From the NCBI GenBank assembly GCA_022649165.1, contig JALCNR010000010.1:40259-104258 (forward strand): a DNA stretch of 64,000 nucleotides. The letters run 5' to 3'. Position 1 is the first letter of the stretch. Each line of letters opens with the position of its first letter. The translations under genes and the position numbers were made by a program. Shown in pieces: positions 58,492 to 64,000 of this stretch. The stretch is from Actinomyces sp. (GTDB lineage: Bacteria > Actinomycetota > Actinomycetes > Actinomycetales > Actinomycetaceae). The notes beneath the pieces were generated by a model. The model searched no databases, was not told the DNA's origin, and was given only the letters and a program-made list of their open reading frames with translations.

Positions 58492-59733
58492 ATGAGGTTC
58501 CTTCGGCAGCTGTTCGGGTCGACCCTGCACCAGTACGTGATGGCCGTCGCGCTGGCCGTCCTCGTCGTCGTCCTCAACGTCGCCTCCGGCGGGAGGATGC
58601 TCACGCCGTCGAACCTGCAGAATCTCGTGACCTCGAACGCCTATGTCCTGGTCCTGGCCATCGGCATGGTCTTGGTCGTCGTCATCGGCCAGATCGACCT
58701 GTCGGTGGGCTCCGTCGCGGCGGTCGTCTCGATGTCCGTGGCGCTGTTGATGAGCAGGGCGGGCCTGCCGTGGTGGGCCGGTCTGCTGGCCGGCGTCGTC
58801 ATGGGAGCCGCGATCGGGGCCTTCCAGGGGTTCTTCCTGGCCCGAGCGGGCATCCCCGGCTTCATCACCACGCTGGCCGGCATGATGATCTTCCGGGGCA
58901 TCGCGCAGTGGGAGTCGGGCGCCCTGTCGGTGCCGGTGCCCGAGCAATTCGTCTATCTCGGAGCCGGGTACCTCCCCGAGTGGGGCCCCACCTGGACGGG
59001 GATGAACAACTCGACGCTCGTGCTCGGGATCGTGGTCGCCGCGCTGCTCGGCGTCAGGCAGCAGACGTCCTACCGTCGCCACGTCTCCAGACTGGGCGGC
59101 GAGGTCCAGAACTGGATCCCGAACACGCGAACCGCCCTGGTGGTCCTGGTGGTCGGGTGGTTGACCTGGCTGTTCGGGAGCGGGCGGCCCACCACATCCT
59201 TCCCGGTCCCCGGCCTGATCGTGCTGGTCCTCGTCCTCGTCTACCACCTCGTCACCCAGCGCACCGCGTTCGGGCGCCACATCTACGCGGTGGGCGGCAA
59301 CTCCGTCGCCGCGTCGTTGTCCGGGGTGGACATCCGGCGCGTCCAGTTCGCCGTCATGGTGAACATGGGCGTGCTGTCGGCGCTCGCGGGGATGATGTTC
59401 GCGGGCCGTTCCACCGCGGCGGGCCCGCAGGACGGGAGCCTGTGGGAGCTCGATGCCATCGCCGCCGTCTTCGTGGGCGGAGCCGCGGTGGGCGGAGGCG
59501 TCGGCACCGTCCTCGGCGGCGTGCTGGGCGGCCTGGTCATGGCGGTCCTCAACAACGGGCTGCTGCTACTGGGCGTGGGATCCGATCTCTCGCGCACCAT
59601 CAAGGGAATCGTGCTGCTGATCGCCGTGTGCATCGACCTGTACCTGCGGCGCAAGGACCGCCCCTCGATCGCCGGTCGGCTGTTCGCAGGCGTCCAGCTC
59701 AATCGCACGCCCTCGCCCGCGCCCCTGTCCTGA
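58492..59733 (+). CDS. Sugar ABC transporter permease, GguB paralogue
   Basis: 413-aa CUT2 permease with about ten helices. It parallels gguB through its length: VVIGQIDLSVGSVAAVVSM, LGAGYLPEWGPTW, HIYAVGGNSVAASLSGVDI and AAVFVGGAAVGGGVGTVLGG. It lacks the acidic C-terminal tail of gguB. GGGAGG at 58475-58480 is 11 bases upstream of the ATG, a long gap. It forms a half-system with the convergently oriented ATPase/ROK operon and may borrow ChvE as binding protein. Confidence 0.9.
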   Translation: MRFLRQLFGSTLHQYVMAVALAVLVVVLNVASGGRMLTPSNLQNLVTSNAYVLVLAIGMVLVVVIGQIDLSVGSVAAVVSMSVALLMSRAGLPWWAGLLAGVVMGAAIGAFQGFFLARAGIPGFITTLAGMMIFRGIAQWESGALSVPVPEQFVYLGAGYLPEWGPTWTGMNNSTLVLGIVVAALLGVRQQTSYRRHVSRLGGEVQNWIPNTRTALVVLVVGWLTWLFGSGRPTTSFPVPGLIVLVLVLVYHLVTQRTAFGRHIYAVGGNSVAASLSGVDIRRVQFAVMVNMGVLSALAGMMFAGRSTAAGPQDGSLWELDAIAAVFVGGAAVGGGVGTVLGGVLGGLVMAVLNNGLLLLGVGSDLSRTIKGIVLLIAVCIDLYLRRKDRPSIAGRLFAGVQLNRTPSPAPLS

Positions 59734-59804
59734 GCCTGCCCGGAGAGGCGCCGGAGCGGACACCGGACATCCGGGCGGCTTCTCCCGCCCGAGGACGCCG
59801 CGCC

Positions 59805-60350
59805 TCAGGGCTGTGGGGCGGCGATGAGGCACTCGACGGCGTTGCGGTGGAGTGTCTCCAAGAGTTCGGCGCCGGGATCGTCATCGGTGACAATGACGTC
59901 AATGCGGTCCCATCCGCACAGGCGCACCGGTGCCGACGCGGCGAGCTTGGAGCTGTCCACGACCAGTACCACCCGATCCGAGATGTCCATGAGGGCCTCC
60001 TTGAGCCCGCGCTCGACGTCGACAGAGGCGTAGACGCCGCGGGCGTCCACCGCTGCGGCTCCAAGGAAGAAAGTGGCTGCCCTTAGGCCGGCCGCTTCCG
60101 TTGTTCCTGCGGATCCGACGAGGGCCCGGCTTGGGCGGTAGACCTCTCCCCCCAGCACGATCGCCTTGACCAGCGAACGCTCCATGCAGTCGGACGACCT
60201 TCCCTGTATGGGCCAATGCGTCGGCATCGCGTCGAATCGTCATGTCCGAGACTCCCAGATCGAGCGCAAGCTCGGAGATGGTCACGGCCCCATGTGTCCG
60301 AACTCGCTCAACGATGCGTGAGCGGCGCTCCTCACCATCGAGTCTGCGCC
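59805..60350 (-). pseudogene. Decayed DeoR family regulator
   Basis: Two pieces in different frames. The winged helix (RRSRIVERVRTHGAVTISEL, then GVSDMTIRRDADALAHTGKV to RLHGA) occupies about 60180-60350 and has lost its start codon at a junction with the MFS remnant. The sensor-domain tail lies at 59805-60190 (IVLGGEVYRPSRALVGSAGT, GVYASVDVERGLKEALMDI, VDSSKLAASAPVRL, DVIVTDDD). About 90 codons between them, including the sugar-phosphate site, are missing. It was probably a sugar-phosphate repressor. Confidence 0.78.
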
Positions 60351-61266
60351 AAAGGCCCGTCGGGGCTTCTTCGGTTCCCTTCCCCAGACTGCCGCCTCTG
60401 TCGGCATCCTGTTGGCCACGGGAATCGTCTCGTTGTGCGACGGTGTCTTCGTCTTCACCGACGGGCAGATGCATGCCTGGGGGTGGAGGATCCCGTTCCT
60501 CGTCTCGGTCCTGATGCTCGCCGTGAGGATGTTCGTCCGCACGCATACCGGGGAGACCCCAGAGTTCCTGCATCAGCAGAATCCACCCGTTCCAGCCTCC
60601 TCCCGCTCCCGGGAGCGGATCCCGCTGTTGCGCGCTTTCAGGAGCCATCCGAGAAACATGATCCTCGCCTTCTGCGCGTGGATCGCGGAGACCGTGTCGT
60701 CGAACACCATCAACGCCTTCGGCATCGCATACGTCACCACCCAACTGGCCTTGGATCGGCAGATCCCCCTCAACGGCATGCTCGTCGCGTCGGCCATCGG
60801 GATCCTTGCGTGTCCGGTCATCGGTTGGCTCGGAGACCGGTTCGGAATGCGGAGGGTCTATCTCCTCGGCGCAGCCGCCGTCGTGCTAGTCGCCTTCCCC
60901 TCCCTCCTCCTTCTCGACACCGCGAGCGTTCCAGCGATCTGGGTGGCGCTCATCGTGTCTGACAGCTTCGGACCCACGATGATGTTCGCCGTCCAGCCGA
61001 CGCTCTTCACGAGCATGTTTGGCACTGACGTCCGTTACACGGGACTGTCCTTCGCCTACCAGTTCTCCGCCATCCTCGGAGGTCTGACACCGTTGATCTG
61101 CACGGCCCTGCTCCAGGCGTTCGACGGCGAGCCGTGGGGAGTGGCCGCATACATGGCTGTCGCGGGGCTCGTCTCCCTCGTCGCGACGCTCCTCATTCGG
61201 GACGGCGCGCGGCCGGCTCCGATCACGGGAGCGGTCTGCGACGACATGAAAGGACAGACGGCATGA
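60322..61266 (+). pseudogene. 5'-truncated MFS (MHS family) transporter
   Basis: The open frame from 60322 lacks an ATG at its head; the recognisable protein starts near 60355 at RRGFFGSLPQTAASVGILLA, which in intact MHS-family transporters (ShiA/ProP type) is around residue 155. So helices 1-4 are gone. The rest is intact to the stop: WGWRIPFLVS, ETPEFLH, then helices 7-12 (IGWLGDRFGMRRVYLLGAA). A TTG at 60412 could start a short product, unlikely to be functional. The stop overlaps the epimerase ATG. Confidence 0.75.
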
Positions 61267-62048
61267 ATGAGCACTTCCGCTCGATTCAGCGAGACAGCGC
61301 CTCCCCCTGGCCGGGGCCACGAGGAGAGAAGATCCAGTTCCGCGGGCAGGAGATCCTCCGCCAGTGGATCCCCGGACGCCGCGGGTTCCAGTACGGAGTG
61401 TTCCCGATGGTCCCATGGGTGGGGAGAATGGGAGGCGGGCTTCTGTACTGGCGCGGACGGGTCCACCAGCTACCGGTCAACCGTCCGCCCCACGCCCTTC
61501 ACGGGTGTGCGTGCTTCGGTCCGTGGACCCGGTCGGAGGCCAATGAGTTCACCCTGGAACTTGGCCCGTGGTGGCCGTGGGAGGCGCGAGCAGTCCAGCG
61601 CATCGGAGTCGAAGGCAGCTGTCTCGTCCTGTCTCTCGAGATCATCAGCAACTCCGGTGAGTTCCCAGCTCAGGCGGGGTGGCATCCGTGGTTCCTCAGG
61701 CGACTCGAGGGCGACTCGCGCGATGTCCTCCTCGGGACGCACCCTCAGTGGCAGGAGGAACTCGGTGGCAACGAGCTGCCGACCGGTCGCAGAGTCGAAC
61801 CCCAACCCGGGCCGTGGGACAATTGCTTCGGATACGCCCATCAGATGGAAGCGGAACTCCGGTGGGAATCGGCGTCTGTCCGCATCGACTCCGATCGCCG
61901 GTGGTCCACGCTCTTCACCGTCCCCGAGGACGCCGTGTGCGTGGAGCCTCTCTCCGGGCCTCCGAACGGCATCAATACGATGCCGGAGGCGGTGGCGCCC
62001 GACCGACCGTTGACGATCACAACGACGTGGCACCTGGGCGATCAATGA
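61263..62048 (+). CDS. Aldose 1-epimerase-like protein
   Basis: 261-aa galactose-mutarotase-fold protein. Catalytic-site landmarks: FPMVPWVGRMGGGLLYWRG, the His of PPHALHGCACFGPW, a second His in AGWHPWFLRR and the general-base Glu in CVEPLSGPPNG. The family usually has 25-30 more residues at the N terminus with a first beta-strand; here the product begins MNEHFRSIQRD, so it may be trimmed. The ATG overlaps the truncated transporter's stop, showing they were one operon. Substrate unknown. Confidence 0.78.
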   Translation: MNEHFRSIQRDSASPWPGPRGEKIQFRGQEILRQWIPGRRGFQYGVFPMVPWVGRMGGGLLYWRGRVHQLPVNRPPHALHGCACFGPWTRSEANEFTLELGPWWPWEARAVQRIGVEGSCLVLSLEIISNSGEFPAQAGWHPWFLRRLEGDSRDVLLGTHPQWQEELGGNELPTGRRVEPQPGPWDNCFGYAHQMEAELRWESASVRIDSDRRWSTLFTVPEDAVCVEPLSGPPNGINTMPEAVAPDRPLTITTTWHLGDQ

Positions 62049-62121
62049 GAGCGCTGGTGGGCCGCGCCCGGCGCGGCGATCCCAGCAGCCGGGAGAAGTG
62101 GGACCTTGGTCGTGGGCGTCG

Positions 62122-62127
62122 TAGAAT
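62122..62127 (+). promoter_or_regulatory. Candidate -10 for the malic enzyme gene
   Basis: TAGAAT, 63 bases before the ATG at 62191. The -35 is poor. The leader contains AAGGACGAG as ribosome site. Confidence 0.35.
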
Positions 62128-62190
62128 TGTCGGGCCGGGCGACCGGCCGTGTCCGAGGACGGACCCGCCACGAGACTTCAAGGACGAGAT

Positions 62191-63618
62191 ATGCGCACTT
62201 CCCCCTCCTACACCGCCTCCTACCGCCTTGAGGTCGACGAATCGGTGAGTTCGATCGCCTCCATCATCGACGCGGTGGCCGCGACCGGGGCCGAGGTGAA
62301 GGGGATGGATGTGGCTGACTCGGACCGCGGCCGGATCACGATCGACCTGACATGCGACATGCGGGACTCGGCGCACCGCCGCAGCCTCAAGGCGCGCCTC
62401 GATCAGCTGCCGGGCGTGACCACAAGGTCGGTGGCCGATCAGACGTTCCTCGACCACATCGGCGGCAAGATCGAGGTCGCCCCGAAGGTGCCGCTGCGCA
62501 ACCGGGACGACCTCTCGCGCGCCTACACGCCAGGGGTGGCGCGGGTGTGCACCGCGATCCACGACTCGCCCCAGAAGGCGCACCTGCTGACCATGAAGGC
62601 CAACACGATCGCCGTGGTCTCCGACGGCACGGCGGTGCTGGGGCTGGGGGACATCGGGCCGGCCGCGGCGCTGCCGGTCATGGAGGGCAAGGCCGTCCTG
62701 TTCAAGAAGTTCGGGGGCGTCGACGCCTGGCCGGTGGTCCTGGACACGAAGGACACCGAGGAGATCATCCGGATCGTCAAGGCCATCGCTCCGGCCTACG
62801 GCGGGATCAACCTGGAGGACATCTCGGCTCCCCGCTGCTTCGAGATCGAAGAGCGGCTCCGCGAGGAGCTCGACATCCCAGTCTTCCACGATGACCAGCA
62901 CGGAACGGCGATCGTGGTGCTCGCCGCCCTGCTCAACGCGCTCAAACTGGTGGACAAGTCCATTGAGGACGTCCGCATCGTGGTGTCGGGCGTGGGGGCG
63001 GCAGGCTCCGCCATCATCAGACTGCTGATGGCCCAGGGCGCCCGCGACATCGTCGGCTACGGCCGGTCGGGGGCGTTGTCCGGCGACGACACCGAGGGGA
63101 TGCACCCCTCGCGGCGCTGGCTCGCTGAGCACACGAACCCGCGTCACGTCCATGGGACTCTCAAGGAGGGGCTCGAGGGCGCCGACGTCTTCATCGGGGT
63201 CTCCCATGGGGACATCCTCACGGGCGACGACGTGGCGGTGATGGGCCCGGACGCGATCGTCTTCGCTCTGGCGAACCCGACGCCCGAGGTCGATCCCCTC
63301 GAGGCCGCGAAGCACGCGCGGATCGTGGCGACCGGCCGCTCCGACTATGCGAACCAGATCAACAACGTCCTGGCCTTCCCCGGGCTCTTCCGCGGGCTGC
63401 TCGACGCCAAGGTCAAGGAGATCACCACTGAGGTCTTGCGCGTCGCGGCTGTCGCGATCGCCTCGGTGATCTCGGATGATGAGTTGGGCCCGAACTACAT
63501 CATCCCGGGTGTCTTCGACGAGCGCGTGCCCCGAGCGGTGTCGCGCGCGGTGCGCCAGGCGGTCCATGATCTGCCCACGATCGACATCCCCGTCCAGGAG
63601 GACGTCGCACCCCGCTGA
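62191..63618 (+). CDS. NAD-dependent malic enzyme with N-terminal ACT domain
   Basis: 475-aa enzyme decarboxylating malate to pyruvate. An ACT-type domain fills about 1-85 ([19 protein letters not shown]), implying allosteric control, then the malic N domain ([32 protein letters not shown]) and NAD-binding domain ([10 protein letters not shown] and [20 protein letters not shown]). The bacterial short form without the phosphotransacetylase extension. The ATG at 62191 is preferred over 62149 because of its AAGGAC site. A hairpin follows. Confidence 0.92.
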   Translation: MRTSPSYTASYRLEVDESVSSIASIIDAVAATGAEVKGMDVADSDRGRITIDLTCDMRDSAHRRSLKARLDQLPGVTTRSVADQTFLDHIGGKIEVAPKVPLRNRDDLSRAYTPGVARVCTAIHDSPQKAHLLTMKANTIAVVSDGTAVLGLGDIGPAAALPVMEGKAVLFKKFGGVDAWPVVLDTKDTEEIIRIVKAIAPAYGGINLEDISAPRCFEIEERLREELDIPVFHDDQHGTAIVVLAALLNALKLVDKSIEDVRIVVSGVGAAGSAIIRLLMAQGARDIVGYGRSGALSGDDTEGMHPSRRWLAEHTNPRHVHGTLKEGLEGADVFIGVSHGDILTGDDVAVMGPDAIVFALANPTPEVDPLEAAKHARIVATGRSDYANQINNVLAFPGLFRGLLDAKVKEITTEVLRVAAVAIASVISDDELGPNYIIPGVFDERVPRAVSRAVRQAVHDLPTIDIPVQEDVAPR

Positions 63619-63641
63619 CCGCGCATCGCCCGGGCGGATCC

Positions 63642-63670
63642 GCTCTCGCCCCCTGTCCTGCGGCGAGGGC
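63642..63670 (+). terminator. Terminator after the malic enzyme gene
   Basis: GCTCTCGCC pairs with GGCGAGGGC (one G-T wobble) around an 11-base loop, 24 bases after the stop. Confidence 0.5.
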
Positions 63671-63754
63671 GGCGTCGCTTCCCGCGCGGGGGTGACAGCG
63701 GAAGCGGAAGCAGCGCGTGATCAGCGCATGTGGTCACCCTCACGCGACAGCGAT

Positions 63755-63783
63755 TTGACCGGGGGTGGCGGTCCGAATAAAGT
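63755..63783 (+). promoter_or_regulatory. rRNA operon promoter
   Basis: TTGACC (63755-63760), a 17-base gap and TAAAGT (63778-63783): the best sigma70-type promoter in the window. It lies upstream of a typical actinobacterial rRNA leader. Confidence 0.8.
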
Positions 63784-63789
63784 ATTCCT

Positions 63790-64000
63790 CGTTGCGCCGA
63801 ACGGCACGGCCCCTCCGGGAGCCGGGAAACATGGCGCGTCCACCTCTGAGCTACCCCGCGAGGGGTGCGTTCCGTGTGGGTGTTGTTTGTGAACTCGATA
63901 GCGTGTTTGTTTTTGATGCCTGTTTTTTGTTTTTTGGTTGGGGTTGTCTTTGGCTGGCTTGCTGCTGCTGGTGTTGTGGTGGTGGTGGGTTGGTTGGGGG
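63790..64000 (+). promoter_or_regulatory. rRNA operon leader with nut-like boxB/boxA
   Basis: A hairpin ACCCC-GCGA-GGGGT at 63853-63866 (boxB-like) precedes a tract beginning TGTTTGTGAACTC (63884-63896), close to the antitermination box region of actinobacterial rRNA leaders as I know it. From 63917 to 64000 there is not one A on the plus strand. The 16S gene itself starts beyond the window. Confidence 0.7.

Overview
The window is a 64 kb piece of a GC-rich actinobacterial chromosome. WhiB1 with its C9/C37/C40/C46 spacing, a PdtaS-type kinase, AdnA/AdnB, Mrp, and the DUF3117, DUF3107 and DUF2505 proteins all point to Actinobacteria. Short intergenic gaps, a Tad pilus block, an orphan EssC-like ATPase and the style of the rRNA leader suggest an Actinomycetaceae-like (Actinomyces/Schaalia) organism, but genus is inference. 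No tRNA, CRISPR array, insertion sequence or phage module was seen.

Layout. 70-8673: Dps, purine nucleoside phosphorylase, dapE-LOG-DUF3117, O-methyltransferase, Mrp, DUF1003, a channel-less MgtE-like protein and a general-stress protein; much of this order recalls the mycobacterial Rv1202-Rv1234 region. 8699-14595: Xaa-Pro aminopeptidase, PHP phosphoesterase, MarC, GNAT, and a GntR(YtrA)-ABC operon with its own palindromic operator. 14708-25623: DEAD helicase, MiaE-like ferritin, DUF3107, the helicase-nuclease pair adnA-adnB, and a phosphotransferase-fold protein that has lost its metal ligands. 25863-30461: compact Tad/Flp pilus operon. 30497-33880: TetR-maa/MFS divergon followed by two decayed genes. 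33894-36870: OsmC, DUF2505, pdtaS, whiB1. 37044-47705: FHA-FtsK/SpoIIIE (EssC-like) ATPase, ligA, cardiolipin synthase, gatCAB. 47956-62048: carbohydrate region with a CUT1 importer lacking an ATPase, a CUT2 importer (gguA-gguB-chvE), a second CUT2 half-system under a ROK regulator, a deletion scar made of DeoR and MHS-transporter remnants, and an aldose epimerase. 62191-64000: NAD malic enzyme and the promoter and leader of an rRNA operon; the window ends before 16S.

How the parts work together. AdnAB resects double-strand breaks and LigA seals nicks. WhiB1 and PdtaS are signalling nodes, and a CRP-like site lies upstream of whiB1. The sugar importers, epimerase and malic enzyme form a carbohydrate-uptake and carbon-metabolism stretch beside the rRNA operon. 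A recurrent signal across the window is a TANNNT -10 hexamer ending exactly 6 (sometimes 7) bases before the start codon, which implies widespread leaderless transcription. Two of these -10 elements are symmetric and could fire in both directions.

I did not find a convincing new defence or mobile system. The least explained items are the orphan EssC-like ATPase, the putative pseudokinase next to adnAB, the 39-bp divergent operator/promoter, and the 0.7 kb unassigned gap with heptamer repeats before gguA.
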